Below are positions 34,344 to 45,904 of a stretch of 64,000 nucleotides of DNA, piece after piece. A program made the translations under genes and the position numbers. The stretch is taken from contig NC_083701.1 of assembly GCF_033118175.1 (NCBI RefSeq), forward strand, positions 11,861,501-11,925,500, written 5' to 3'. Within the stretch, counting starts at the first letter, position 1. Every line of letters starts with the position of its first letter. Source of the DNA: Dama dama. Lineage: Eukaryota; Chordata; Mammalia; Artiodactyla; Cervidae. Below the pieces are notes generated by a model that searched no databases, had not been told where the DNA came from, and saw only the letters and a list, made by a program, of their open reading frames with translations.

Positions 34344-34612
34344 GCCACTGCTGCTGCTAAGTCGCTTCAGTCGTGTCTGACTCTGTGCGACCCCATAGAC
34401 GGCAGCCCACCAGGCTCTGCTGTCCCTGGGATTCTCCAGGCAAGAACAGTGGAGTGGGTTGCCATTTCCTTCTCCAGTGTATGAAAGTGAAAGTGAAGTC
34501 GCTCAGTCGTGTCCGACTCTTAGTGACCCCATGGACTGCAGCCCACCAGGCTCCTCTGTCCATGGGATTTTCCAGGCAAGAGTACTGGAGTGGGGTGCCA
34601 TTGCCTTCTCTG
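34344..34612 (-). mobile_element. BOV-A2 SINE, antisense, with TSD
   Basis: Two BovA units with a (CTG)n start. A 14-bp TSD with one mismatch, aatttatctaggct / aatttttctaggct, lies at 34330-34343 and 34613-34626. Confidence 0.96.
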
Positions 34613-34871
34613 AATTTTTCTAGGCTAGTCACAGACAAAGAAGAGAACAGAAGACCCCAATTCTACCTGGGGACTAAAATGGGCTGAAGGTCAAGAATTT
34701 TTACCAATTTTTATCTATTTAGGATTCTAAATAGTAGCTGCAGATGGCTGGTTGGGCTGCAAACAGCTGTCATTTAAGCTTGGATCCTATAAGAAAACAT
34801 TTTGTATTATCTTCATGTAAGAATTGTATTCAAGATTTGAGGACACTTAAAAGTACTAAACCATAGAAGCC

Positions 34872-35092
34872 TGTTGTTCTTCCAGTGGCTCAGATGGTAA
34901 AGAATCTGCCTGCAATGCGTGAGACCTGGGTTTGATCCCTGGGTTGGGAAGATCTCCTGGAGACTGGAATGGCAACCCTCTCCAGTATTCTTGAATGGAG
35001 AATCCCATGGACAGAGGAGCCTGGAGGGCTACAGTCCATGGGATCACAAAGAGTCAAACATGACAGAGCGACTAATGCATTCACTTTTCACC
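34872..35092 (+). mobile_element. Bov-tA SINE
   Basis: tRNA head (gtggctcagatggtaaagaa; B box gggtttgatccctggg), then a BovA unit and tail (gagcgactaatgcattcact). Confidence 0.94.
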
Positions 35093-35343
35093 TGTGATAC
35101 TAACTCACAGAATCCATCTAATAAACACGCACACCTCTGTCCTCTTATCACCAAACTTCTCTCTGTGTTCCCATCACCCTGGACCAATGTATGTTTTCTT
35201 AGCTGTCATGCCTGCAAAAACTTTCTACTTCAGAGGTTCTAGACTACTTTTGTCCCATGCATCTTTTTGTTAGGTGAAACCTATGCACCTCTTTTTAGAA
35301 TGATATTTTTCATAGTGGAAGTATAGTTGACCACAATGGAAGT

Positions 35344-36395
35344 ATGTGGATCACAACAAACTCTGGAAAATTCTTAAAGTGATGGTAATACCAGACCACC
35401 TGACCTGCCTCCTGAGAAATATGTATGCAGGGCAAGAAGCAACAGTTAGAACTGGACATGGAACAACAGACTGGTTCCAAATAGGGAAAGGAATACATCA
35501 AGGCTGCATATTGTCACCCTGCTTATTTAACTTGTATGCAGAGTACATCATGAGAAATGCTGGGCTGTAGGAAGCTCAAGCTGGAATCAAGATTGCCGGG
35601 AGAAGTATCAGTAACCTCAAATATGCAGATGGCACCACCCTTATGGCAGAAAGTGAAGAACTAAAGAGACTCTTGATGAAAGTGAAAGAGGGAGTGAAAA
35701 AGTTGGCTTAAAGCTCAACATTCAGAAAACTAAGATCATGGCATCTGGTCCCATCACTTCATGGCAAATAGATGGGGAAACAGTGGAAGCAGTGACAGAC
35801 TATTTTTTTGGGTTCCAAATCACTGCAGATGGTGACTGCAGCCATGAAATTAAAAGACACTTGCTCCTTGGAAGAAAAGCTATGACCAACCTAGACAGCA
35901 TATTAAAAAGCAGAGACATTACTTTGCCAACAAAGGTCCATCTAGTCAAAGCTATGGTTTTTTCAGTAGTCATGTATGGATGTGAGGGTTGGACTATAAA
36001 GAAAGCTGAGTGCCAAAGAATTGAACTGTGGTATTGGAGAAGACTCTTGAGAGTCCCTTGGACTGCAAGGAGATCTAACCAATCCATCCTAAAGGAAATC
36101 AGTCCTGAATGTTCATTGGAAGGACTTATGTTGAAGCTGAAAGTCCAATACTTTGGCCACCTGATGTGAAGAACTGACTCATTGGAAAAGACCCTGATGT
36201 TGGGAAAGATTGAAGGCAGGAGGAGAAGGGGGCGACAGAGGATGAGATGGTTGGATGGCATCACTGATCAATGGACATGGGTCTGAGGAAACTCTGGGAG
36301 TTGGTGATGGACAGGGAGGCCTGGTGTGCTGCAGTCCATGGGGTCACAAAGAGTTGGACATGACTGAGTGACTGAATTGAACTGAACTGAACTGA
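35344..36395 (+). mobile_element. BovB LINE 3' third
   Basis: Runs from the RT domain (tatgtggatcacaacaaact) to the BovB terminal repeat (gaactgaactgaactgatgg). It is inserted in the L1, 5' truncated. Confidence 0.95.
35346..36170 (+). pseudogene. BovB reverse transcriptase C-terminal half, broken
   Basis: The RTE-type RT is readable in pieces: HLTCLLRNMYAGQEATVRTG, the GIHQGCILSPCLFNLYAEYI block, then EIKRHLLLGRKAMTNLDSIL and RRLLRVPWTARRSNQS. It has a stop after RNAGL (about 35570) and several frame changes. The catalytic YADD box reads YADG (tat gca gat ggc, 35622-35633), so a catalytic aspartate is lost. The endonuclease half is missing. Confidence 0.9.
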
Positions 36396-36832
36396 TGGTT
36401 GATTTACAATGTTGTGTTAATTTCTGGGAGTGATTTAGATTTATATACATGTACATAGATTTCATATTATTTCCCATTATGGTTTATTAAAAGATATTGA
36501 ATAGTTCCCCTGTGCTATATGGTAGGTCCTTACTGTTTATCTATTTTGTATATAGTAGTTTATACCTGCTAATCTCAAACTCCTGGTTTATCCCTCCCCT
36601 ACTCCGTTTCCCTGTTGGTAACCATACATTTGTTTTCTGTGCCTGTGAGTCTGTTTCTGTTTTGTGAATAAGTTCTCTTGTGTCATTATTTAGATTCAAC
36701 ATGTAAGTGATGACATGATATTTGTCTCTCTGTGTCTGACTTCCCATAGTAGGCTAGTCCTTAGGTTCATCCGTGTTGCTGCAGATGGCATTATCCATTC
36801 TCTTCTTTGGCTGAGTAGTATTCCACTGTGCA

Positions 36833-36858
36833 TGTGTGTGTGTGTGTGTGTGTGTGTG
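36833..36858. repeat. (TG)n microsatellite
   Basis: About 13 GT/TG units directly before the Bov-tA at 36853. Confidence 0.9.
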
Positions 36859-37068
36859 GTGGTGGTTTAGTCGCTAAGTCATGTCCAACTCTTGCCATTC
36901 CAGGGACTGTAGCCCGCCAGGCTCCTCTGTCCATGGGATTCTCCGGGCAAGAATACTGGAGTGGGTTGCCATTTCTTTCTCCAGGGGATCTTCCCCACCC
37001 AGGAACTGAACCTGGGTGTCCTGCATTGCTGTAGATTCTTTACTGACTGAGCTATGTGGGAAGCCCCT
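36853..37068 (-). mobile_element. Bov-tA SINE, antisense, in L1
   Basis: BovA unit (ggtttagtcgctaagtcatg) and inverted head (ggaactgaacctgggtgtcc; tgactgagctatgtgggaag). Confidence 0.93.
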
Positions 37069-37145
37069 GTGTATGTGTGTGTGTATACATATATAATATA
37101 TTTTATAATTATATAAATGTAATTAATATATTAATTACATTTTAT
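37069..37145. repeat. (GT)n and AT-rich simple repeat
   Basis: Short GT run followed by about 60 bp of almost pure A and T. Confidence 0.8.
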
Positions 37146-37376
37146 TTATGCATTCATGTGTTGATGGACACTTAGTTTCCTTCCGTGTCTTGAGTGTGGT
37201 AATAGTACTGCTATGAACGCTAGGGTGTGTGTGTCTTTTCAAACTGTGTTTTTCTCTGGATATACGCCCAGGAGTGTGATTGCAGGATCATATGGTAGCT
37301 CTATTTTAGCTTTTTAAGGAACTTCCATACTGTTCTCTACAGTGGCTATGCAAATTTACATTCTTATCAATAGTGG

Positions 37377-37590
37377 AGGTGGTGGTTTAGTAGCTATGTT
37401 GTGTCCAACTCTTACGACCCCGTGGAGGAGCCCAGCAGGCTTCTCTGTCCATGTGATTTCCCGGGCAAGAATACTGGAGTGGATTGCCGTTTCCTTCTCC
37501 AGGGGATCTTCCTGAGCCCAGCAGGGATCGAACCTGCATCGCCTGCACCGGCAGGCAGATTTCTTTACCACTGAGCCATCAGGGAGTTCT
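37377..37590 (-). mobile_element. Bov-tA SINE, antisense, in L1
   Basis: BovA unit and inverted head (agcagggatcgaacctgcat; ttaccactgagccatcaggg). Confidence 0.93.
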
Positions 37591-38345
37591 TTTTTTCTCC
37601 ACATCCTCTCCAATGTTTATTATTTGTAGATTTTTTGATGATAACCATTCTGACTGGAGTTAGATGATACCTTGTTGTGGTTTTCATTTGCATTTCTCTA
37701 ATAATTAGTGATGTTGAGCATCTTCATGTGCTTTTTGACTATTTGTATGTCTTCTTTGGAGGAATGTCTATTTAGGTCTTCTGCCCATGGGTTTTTTGAC
37801 TGGGTTGTTTGTTTCTTTTGTTACGGGTTGTATGAACTGTTTGTATGTTTTAAAAATTAAGCTTTGTCAGTTGCATAGAATGATATTTTTAAATGAATCA
37901 AATTATATTTATTACATTATAATAGATAAGAAATAAGATGTAATATAATGCACATTAAAATATGCATTATAAAATTAAAAATAAACCAATTATATTTAAT
38001 ACAGTCATCAAAATATTTTAAAAAGCATTTGTGTTATAATGATATGTGGTCTTCCTTATTAACACATCAGATAACAAGATCTAGCAGCAAGTTTAATAGC
38101 TATCCTAATTTTAAAGTGGTAATGAGTACAAATGGCATTTTGTGATGTTTACAACAATTTTAGTGTGATATGAAAATATCTATGATTTACACTGAAAACA
38201 GTTACAGTTATGGTTAATAATATTGTAACTTGTTACTTAGATTCAAACTTGATGGAGATGCTAAATTTTGGTTAGAGATGAATCCAAATGAAGATATAAT
38301 TATTTTCCCATCACACAGATTTCCTAAATTTTATCTCCAAAGTCC

Positions 38346-39054
38346 TCCCTTATCCCTAAAAGGTAAGAGCTGGGCTTTAGGGTCAGTGTTTGTACTTAGC
38401 TCTGCTATTTCTGCTAGTTATGACCTCGGCCATGTAACTTGACTGTGTTCTCAACTGTATCTGGTAACAATAATATCTATTGCTGCTGTCTTCATGCTCA
38501 CACCCCTGACCTCTCAGTGATATCTGGGCTGGCGTTCCTCCTATCCTGTGCAGTTGATCGGCTGCATTGTTTGTTTCAATATTACTTAGCACTGGGTTTG
38601 CACACCTCAAAGAACAACCTGTGTGTTCAAACACCTGAAGAATTCACAATTGGTGGAGGGACTGAATGTTTAAATTTTCTGGCTGAGTGCGTGGTGGGGG
38701 TTCAGCTTCACTTTATGGTATAACTACTTTGGAGACCTGCAAATGAGCAGCCTGGCTCTGGCTTGATGGCGAGTGGGAAGGAGGTTCATTTTACAACAGG
38801 CCTCCTTGAACCTGAACTGAGAATCAAAATTTCTGGGCATGCCTGGTATGAAAAAAATCAGCATGACGCTTGCTTTGCTTTATTTTAGGCTGTCTTTTTC
38901 TTTCTCTATTCTTTTTGTGGACTAAATAAGAGAGATGGTGTGCATATATGTGTGTCTGTGTGAACTGTTCCTGCCCGTGTGTGTTGAGACCTGGACATCA
39001 TGGTATCCTTTGCAGAAATCAGTTCCTGTCCTAACCTCCAGTCCCCTGTAGAAA
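38346..39054. other. MIR at 38365-38490, then repeat-free block
   Basis: 38365-38490 (ggctttagggtcagtgtttg; tgacctcggccatgtaactt) is a plus MIR. The block 38500-38935 has no recognised repeat and no supported exon. It is a weak candidate for conserved noncoding DNA. Confidence 0.4.
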
Positions 39055-39400
39055 ACCTGTCCTAGTCTGTTTGGGCTGCAATACCAGAATACCATAGACT
39101 GGGTAGCTTAAACAACAAGCGTTTATTTCTTACAGTCTAGAGGCTGGGAGATCTGGGTGCCAGGTGGGTTGAGTTGTGGTGAGAGCTCTCTTCTTGGCTG
39201 ACAGATGGCTGCTTTCTTGCTGTATCCTCACATGGCAGAGAGAGAGATTGAGAGGTCATCTTTGTGTCTTTTTACAAGGGCACTAATCCTACTCATGCAA
39301 ATTCCACCTCCCAAAGGCCCCACCTCTGAATACTATCATATTGGGGATTAAGGCTTCAACATATGAATTTTGGGAGGACAAAAACATTCAGTCCCCAGCA
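39055..39400 (-). mobile_element. MaLR LTR (MST/MLT1 type), antisense
   Basis: The plus strand has cctagtctgtttgggctgca, ttgctgtatcctcacatggc, ccaaaggccccacctctgaa, caacatatgaattttgggag in the order expected for the reverse strand. Confidence 0.88.
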
Positions 39401-40538
39401 AGCACCCAGGAAGAGGCCCAAGGCACTCTTTCCTTAAAGCTCTCTGTGAGTCAGTGAGACACAAAATGTCTTTGCTCAATGTCCATTTCTGGAAGAGAAG
39501 TGGGGAAGGCAAGGGCCCCATCTGAGAGTGTGGGTGCCATCTGTGTTTGATGCATTTGCATATGTGTATCACCCCGATTTATTCCTCATTCCAGCTCAGT
39601 GGTGTAGGTATTTTTCAAACCTATCTTACAACTAGAGAAATGAGGAGACCTGAAATAACCGGTCTGAAGCTCCCAGCTAGGTAGTGGTAGGACACATGAG
39701 CAGAGTGGGGTAGTGACCTTTTCTGCCTGGGGATCCACTTGTGCATGGAACACAGCTTTTCTCTAGCACCTTGAATGCTGGCAGCTTCAGCAGCATTCCA
39801 CCCTCGTTGTGGGCATCACTGTTCTCTCCCAGGGCACCGGCAGCAGGTGCAACGGTGAGGTCTCCACAGTTGGTTCCACATCCAGCAGGTCAATCAGGGT
39901 ACCTGCAAGGTGGAAGGCCTCAGAGATGCTGAGTGCCATGGAGACAGACAGGAGTAGTGGCAGGTACCCGCTGGGATCTCTTAGTCATAAAGGGTGACCT
40001 TCTAAGTGGAGCTGAAGGACGGTGTAAGCCAGGAAGTTGGTAGGGCTGAGCTATGAGCTGTCCCTGCTTCCTCAATCCCATCTGTGCCCAGGGATAAGAG
40101 AGGTCTGGAAAAATCAGGGCTGTGTTCACGTAGAGCCCCTATGCGTGCAAGACCCTACGTTAAAAACTCTCACATAGAACATTTGATTTCACCTTAGGTC
40201 AACTTGGCAGGGGAGGAATTATAACTCCCAATTTAGAGACAAGCAAACTCTGGCTCTAGAAATCAGGTACATAATGCAAGATTCTGAATCTGTTGGGAGG
40301 CAGGGGGAGGAAGAGATGTTTGTAGGTGCAGAGGATGGAGGCAGGGAGACAGATTCTAGAGTCTTCTGCTCAGCAGCATACGCTCAAAGTCCTGGTTTCA
40401 GGATGGTTTTCCTGAGTTAGGTGTGTTGTAGAAGTTCAGACTCTATCAGTGTAGCTGATAGGGGCAGTTGTGAGTGTGTGTCTGTGCAGGTGTGCGTGCA
40501 GTTGTGTGTATGTTTGGAGGGGATAGGGCTGAGTTTTA
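39401..40538. other. Unassigned with antisense MIR patches
   Basis: About 39560-39690 and 40170-40290 (aactcccaatttagagacaa) resemble antisense MIR. A 65-codon minus frame at 39787-39984 sits in GC-richer sequence without a family match. No gene is supported. Confidence 0.4.
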
Positions 40539-40548
40539 TATTCATTTT

Positions 40549-40838
40549 AAAAAATTCATTTATTTATTTATGGCTGTGCTGGGTCTTTGCTGCCACACTC
40601 AGGCTTTCTCTAGTTGTGCCTAGTGGGGGCTGCTCTCTAGTTACAGTGTGAGAGCATCTCATTTGTAGGAGCTTCTCTTGTTGCAGAGCATGAGTTCTCA
40701 GGCTTGTGGGCTTCCATAGTTGTGGCTCATAGGTTTAGTTGCTCTGTGGCATGTGTGGTCTTCCTGGACCAGGGATCAAACCCTGTCCCCTGCATTGGCA
40801 GGCAGATTCTTAACCACTGGACCACCAGGGAAGCCCTG
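40549..40838 (-). mobile_element. CHR SINE, antisense, with TSD
   Basis: Tail (aaaaaattcatttatttatt read in reverse), body and head (ccagggatcaaaccctgtcc; ccactggaccaccagggaag). The 10-bp TSD tattcatttt is at 40539-40548 and 40839-40848. Confidence 0.95.
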
Positions 40839-40848
40839 TATTCATTTT

Positions 40849-41209
40849 TATGTTTGCTGTTGGTTGAGGCGGCATTGTTCAGTAAATTAGGTGAATGATT
40901 TAAAAAATTTTTCCCAACTCCTAATATTTTTTACTTGAAATTATAATTTAAATTAATCTATTTTCAGAACTCAATAGCAATCTTATTAAAAAAATTGGGC
41001 TTATCTTTCTCAGTTCTCTCTCCCATTTCTTATTCATTTCCTTCCCCGGTCTTTCTTTTTTTCTTTGTATATTTTCTTTTTTTCCTCCTTAAGCCCCCTC
41101 TCTTCATCCTGTCCTTTTGGAAGCTTCTATTTGGGACCCCCGGTGATCCCACACAACTGCAGTTTGGTTCTGATTCAAGCAATGAAGATAAAATATGAAT
41201 GGGCTTAGG
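40849..41209. other. Unassigned sequence
   Basis: CT-rich at 41010-41100. No gene is seen. Confidence 0.35.
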
Positions 41210-41620
41210 AAATGCTCTTCCACTTTCATAAAAGAAAAAAAAGTAACGTTGCTGCCAGGTCGCCCAGAACAAGTTCCAATTCCCAAGAGCCCGGGAAGAA
41301 TTTTCAAAGTAAAAAATCAATGGCTATGAAATTACACATTAGTCCAGGGGAGAGTTCTCTGTCTGTTTTCCCAGCGAACATCCATCTTGCTATAGTAATA
41401 GTGGCACAGACAATTTGCTGCAGTGAAGTTGATCTATAAGTGTTTTAATTAAAGTTCTGACAGCCAATTGAAGCCTTTTTTATTTTTTGGATGTATCGTA
41501 TCAATCTTTCTCTGTCCCTGAACGACTGTGCCTGGGGAGTTTAATCTATTAGGGAGGTGTAAGTTAATGCCCTGGATGCATTAACCATTCAGAAAGGAAA
41601 GGACATCCATGGTTTTCTTT
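41210..41620. other. Repeat-free block, candidate conserved noncoding DNA
   Basis: About 400 bp without recognised repeats, with aagtgttttaattaaagttc and ctgacagccaattgaagcct among homeodomain-like words and retained CpGs (gtaacgttgctgccaggtcg). This is inference from composition only. Confidence 0.3.
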
Positions 41621-41739
41621 TTATTTTAAGTTCCCCAAGCTCAAAGTTCCATAAAGATATCCCTTAATAAATGTTTGCTGAACGCAAGAGTTGATAAGCA
41701 GTGCTTGAAAATTGTGATAGAGGGTGAGACTTCTTTGTT

Positions 41740-41940
41740 TGCTTTTAAAATTGAGTTCTATTGGAGTATAGTTGTTTTACAATGTTGTGATAGTTTCTAC
41801 TCTACAGCAAAGTGAATCAACTGTGTGTGTATGTATATACATATATATATACACCCTTCCCTCCCTTTTGGATTTCCTTCCCTTTCAGGTTACCACAGTG
41901 CTTTAAGTAGAGTTCCTTGAAGCTTAACTTCCCATCCCCA
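41740..41940 (-). mobile_element. L1 3' end, antisense
   Basis: attggagtatagttgtttta and ctacagcaaagtgaatcaac are the antisense L1 3' terminus. A short (TATA)n lies at about 41830-41852. Confidence 0.78.
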
Positions 41941-42042
41941 TTGAACTAAGTGCCTCTCTTTATATAACCATCCTTTCTATTTTCAAAGAAGATTGTACGA
42001 AATCATACATACGAATTGGCCCTGTAAACTGTAAAGCTTCAG

Positions 42043-42402
42043 GTCAGTTCAGTCGCTCAGTCATGTCCGACTTTGCAACCCCATGAACCGCCGCACGCCA
42101 GGCCTCCCTGTCCATCACCAACGCCCAGAGTTTACCCAAACCCATGTCCACTGAGTAGGTGATGCCATCCAGCCATCTCATCCTCTGTTGTCCCCTTCTC
42201 CTCCTTTCCTCAACCTTCCCAACGTCATGGTCTTTTCCAATGAGTCAGCTCTTCGCATGAGGTGGCCAAAATATTGGAGCTTCAGCTTCAACATCAGTCC
42301 TTCCAATGAACACTCAGGACTGATCTCCTTTAGGATGGACTGGTTGGATCTCCTTGCAGTCCAAGGGACTCTCAAGAGTCTTCTCCAACACCACAGTTCA
42401 AG
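42043..42402 (-). mobile_element. BovB 3' end, antisense
   Basis: Opens gtcagttcagtcgctcagtc, 5' truncated at ccacagttcaagg. The minus frame still reads MRVPWTARRSNQSILKEISP. Confidence 0.94.
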
Positions 42403-43804
42403 GTAATAATATTATTATTCATCTGTTGTCTGCTTCATGGCACTGTTCTGGGTGGGCAAGGGAACATGGGATGAGGGGAAGGGTTTAGGCCAGTCTAAAT
42501 CACAGCACAGAGGGTTGAAATCAAGATAAATAGATGCTTAAGGCAAAGCATCTTAAAGCAAAGTTCTTATTATATGAGAGATTTTATAAGCTCAGGGGAT
42601 ATAGGGAAACTCATCTAGGTACCTGTCCTTGCAGGGACCCAGGTTTAGAAGGGAAGATGGACACAGGACAATTAATGAAAACAATGTGAAAGAGGCTGTC
42701 CAAAGTGAGTACCATAGCACCACAGGAGACCCAAGGGTAGAGGAGTGAGCTCTGCTCTAATGAGAGGCATGTAAGAACATAGAGACCCACTGAGATGAGT
42801 GCTCGTCTCCTTGGCTCACCGTATTGGTCTCAGGACTGGAATAGTGCTTAGCGTATATTAGACACTCAGAAAATTTTGTTGAATGACTAAACAACTGATT
42901 TTGAACTATGACTTGGGAAAAAAGATAAACAGAGGTAACTGACTTGGGGTAAGGAGGTTATTAGGCCAAGGCATTTCTGCCTACTATTGTAGTATCTTAG
43001 ACTTTTCTAGCACCTGCTAAATGGGGGCTTTTCCTCCCCTGAGCAATTGCACCCCTTGGTGGCTTTGCCGTCAATAGAAGGGTAGGATTTGTTTCAAAGA
43101 TTGTACAAATTTTTGTTATATCCATCAGTTTCAAGCACTTGATATCATTCCCTAGCTTGTATTTCTAAAAGATTTTTGAAATTGAATTCTGACAAAGATT
43201 AAAGGAAACAGGAAGAAGTTAACTGTGTTTCCAGTGTCACCAAGGATATTTGCTTGGCAACAGCAAAAATTTCACAATCTTTGTGGTTCCTGAAATTCAA
43301 ACTCTGGCAAGCAAATGATTATACAACTGAAGAGAGCCAAGTTGATGATGGCCAGTGCCCCATCGAGCATCGGTTCTATTTTTGGCTGTTAGAAGCAAAA
43401 CTTAATTCAGCACTTAGTAAATCTTTGTTGAATAAGTGAATATTGCATATCAGTATTCAGTGTCAGATATTTTTGTTGAGGATGGAATGAAGAATGGTAG
43501 TCTGTTAGGGCTGGACTCTGACATGTGTGCCAAGAAGCGTGACTATGGAATAAATGTTGCAGGATGAGCAGTCCGGAGAGTTGACCTAAAGTTCTAAGTC
43601 TGCCAGGACATGAATTTGAGCTAAATACTTCTGCTCAAGGAATCTAGGTTGTCTGCCTCTCTAAACTGAAGTTCCTTCAAGCTCTGAGGTTTTATGATTC
43701 TACCATCATCCCTTCCATGTGCACCACTCTTGCCAAAGGCAAAGAGATTTTTCTATTTTTGAGTGAAGAAGGAATTCACATCGGGTTTTGAATCCTAAAT
43801 AATA
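42403..43804. other. Mostly unassigned; L2 patches
   Basis: About 42640-42780 (antisense) and 42815-42900 (plus; tagacactcagaaaattttg) are L2-like. 43380-43440 ends in aaatctttgttgaataagtg, another L2-like end. No gene is seen. Confidence 0.4.
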
Positions 43805-43883
43805 TTGGGTTGGCCAAAAAGTTCATTCTGTTTTTCTGTCACACCTTGTGGAAAAACCTGAAGAAACTTTTTGGCCAGCCCAA
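43805..43883. mobile_element. Mariner MITE (79 bp)
   Basis: The terminal inverted repeats ttgggttggccaaaaagtt (43805-43823) and its near-perfect complement (43865-43883; one mismatch) are flanked by TA on both sides (43803-43804, 43884-43885). This fits a Tc1/mariner MITE of the ruminant BTMAR type. Confidence 0.93.
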
Positions 43884-43920
43884 TAGAAACCCAGATAATT
43901 TGAACTCATGTAAATATTTC

Positions 43921-44240
43921 ATTTTTTTTTTTTTTTAATGCATTGGGAAGTTCAGAGATGGCAAGTAACTTGCCTAAGGTCATGGGGCAGGTTTGGATAT
44001 GCCTAGAAGCCTGGGTTTCTGACCCTCTGTCCAAGATTCTATAGGTTTTCACCATAACATGAATCAATAATAGTGGCATTGTGTGGAGAAGGTCAGACTG
44101 AGGTGCACTGAGGTCAATGACTTGTCTAAATGATGTATTGGTCTCTGTGACCTTGAATGAATTGATTGTGGGTGGTGGAGTTCCACTGCCCCAGTTTTCC
44201 TGTCGTCATTTTACTTTTTGTCATGAGATTGGCACACCTT
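43921..44240. repeat. Poly-T tract and antisense MIR
   Basis: A T tract at 43922-43937. About 43940-44040 (gcaagtaacttgcctaaggt; cctgggtttctgaccctctg) is an antisense MIR. The rest is unassigned. Confidence 0.5.
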
Positions 44241-44954
44241 ACATGTTAGATGTGTGCGTACGGCATCCAGAGGCCCAGCAATAACCAAAGCACACTGCTT
44301 TTCAGGCTGAACTTCAGCATGCATGTTGTAGCCAATGCCCGCACCATGGCCAGATCTGACCCTCGCCACTCACACCCTCAGATTCCTCTAGTTCTGACAT
44401 GGGGGAGAGCTGTCAGAGGACACATAATGAAACAGCAGAGTAAATCAGAGAACTTTTTCCTCCTGGCATTTGGGTAGAGTTGACCTAGGATCCTTTGCTT
44501 GTCTCATGATTGAGGTGACTGGGTACATCACTCAGTCTATCTGAGAGCAACTCAGGTCATTTTTGGTTTTGTTGATGTCCAATATGGGACACGGGTAGTT
44601 CTTGAACATTTTCAAGGCTAATTGTGTATGTGCATTGGCTTTAATCCATATAAAATTCAGATCACCTAATGCAGTGACCTGAGATGGAGACAACGAAGAG
44701 GATTTCATAAAATAAAGAAGAAAGTATTTCTCCAGGAGTCTGTGCATACACATGTAAAGCCTGTCAGTTAGGAGAGGGCCAGAAGGATCGGGGTTTTCAA
44801 TCAAAGGCTGTGCTCACTTTATTTAACTAAATTCAACAAGTGACAGGCACAATAACCTGTCATGAGGATATGAAGGAGGGAGAAATTCATTCTCACTGGA
44901 AATAGCATTTTGGAAAGTCTTCCTTAGAAGAGGTGAGTTAGTGTAGTTAACTTG
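44241..44954. other. Unassigned sequence
   Basis: No gene or confident repeat. Confidence 0.4.
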
Positions 44955-45170
44955 TAACAGTTAAGTATAGAGGCTAGGGGTTAAGAAGACTTGAATTCTG
45001 AGTGACCTTGAAAATATAACTGACTTCAGTTTTTCTCTTGTCCATAAAATAAAAATCATGATGGTATCTACACCGAGGGTTGTGAGAATTAATAAACAAA
45101 TCTCTGTTATATGCATGGCATAGTACTTTATATAGATCAAGTGCTCAATAAATGTTGGCCATCTTCAGTG
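44955..45170 (+). repeat. MIR SINE
   Basis: agtgaccttgaaaatataac, cttgtccataaaataaaaat and a 3' part gtgctcaataaatgttggcc give the order of a MIR element in plus orientation. Confidence 0.72.
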
Positions 45171-45904
45171 TTGTTTTATCGGATACAATGGCTTTCACAA
45201 CAATTCTGCAACCTTGCTTGGCAGGTTACTTTGGGATGGGTAGGAATATGCTGATTTTTAAGCTATTGTCTCTCAGCTCCAAATCTCCAATTCCGTATCA
45301 CACTCTGGGATACTGGAGTTTGAAATCTGCCAACTCTGCTTCTTCCTTTGCTGTTTGCTCCCTTTTAGTTTCTCCCAGTAGGGGCACTCGAGGGAAACCA
45401 GAAGGCAGGGGGAGAGAGTGGGAACTTGCTTCTTTCTGTTTGTTACTGTTCCTCTCTGTGCTATCCATCAATAGCCGTTCATCCCAGTCTGATTCTGGTT
45501 GCCAGCCTCTTTCCACACATTTAGTTTCATTGCACTCCTCAGAATGAGCCTGACAGCATTTCTTCATTACAGAATGGAAACTTAGTTCTATAGGGCTCTT
45601 CCTCGAAGCTCTTGCAAGAAAGCAGCAGCCAGGCAGTACCCTCTTTCCAGAGGGTCTGAGTTCTAGCTCCCTGAAGCCATTTCTCTAAGCTTCTGACTTC
45701 TGATAACCCCAATGCCTTCCCATTCATCAGCTCTAATGTAGCAGTTTGCCACCATGTTTTCATTGTCTTATCATTCCCATTTTAAAAAATTTGTCATTTC
45801 TCCAGTAACTTTTTAAGCAACTCCCCATATTAACTTTCTCTGTTAAAACCATTCTTCCCAGCTGGGGCCTGGCTGTTGCAGGGTAACAGCACACCTAGAA
45901 AGAA
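45171..45904. other. Unassigned; overlapping open frames
   Basis: A 131-codon plus frame (45152-45547) and minus frames overlap here. They show no domain or biased composition, and the plus frame starts inside the MIR. No gene is supported and no repeat is named. Confidence 0.35.

Larger units (their letters stand above)
35311..37875 (-). mobile_element. L1 3' region, antisense, with a 15-bp TSD; holds BovB and two Bov-tA
   Basis: L1 parts lie at about 35311-35340, 36396-36852, 37069-37376 and 37591-37875. They include gttgatttacaatgttgtgt, cctgtgctatatggtaggtc, ggctgagtagtattccactg, ttgattgcagga-like and cattctgactggagttagat blocks in order. The perfect 15-bp TSD tagaatgatattttt is at 35296-35310 and 37876-37890. 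It is 5' truncated. Confidence 0.9.
35225..38345. mobile_element. Ancient hAT-like element, split by an L1
   Basis: The left end (about 35225-35310, from cagaggttctagactacttt) and right part (37876-38345, with caattatatttaatacagtc, agatctagcagcaagtttaa, agatttcctaaattttatct) join as one old mammalian repeat when the L1 is set aside. The DNA-transposon class is an inference; the continuity is clear. Confidence 0.6.

Noticed and set aside
35800..36264. 154-codon minus frame
   Set aside because: It is the antisense of the BovB RT C-terminal region; the same antisense peptides appear at 1547-2011 and elsewhere.
39787..39984. About 65-codon minus frame with protein-like composition (MALSISEAFHLAG from 39939)
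   Set aside because: Short, no family recognised, no flanking splice pattern convincing. A frame of this length is expected by chance in this many bases.
45152..45547. 131-codon plus frame
   Set aside because: It starts inside a MIR SINE and shows low-complexity serine-rich sequence without a domain.
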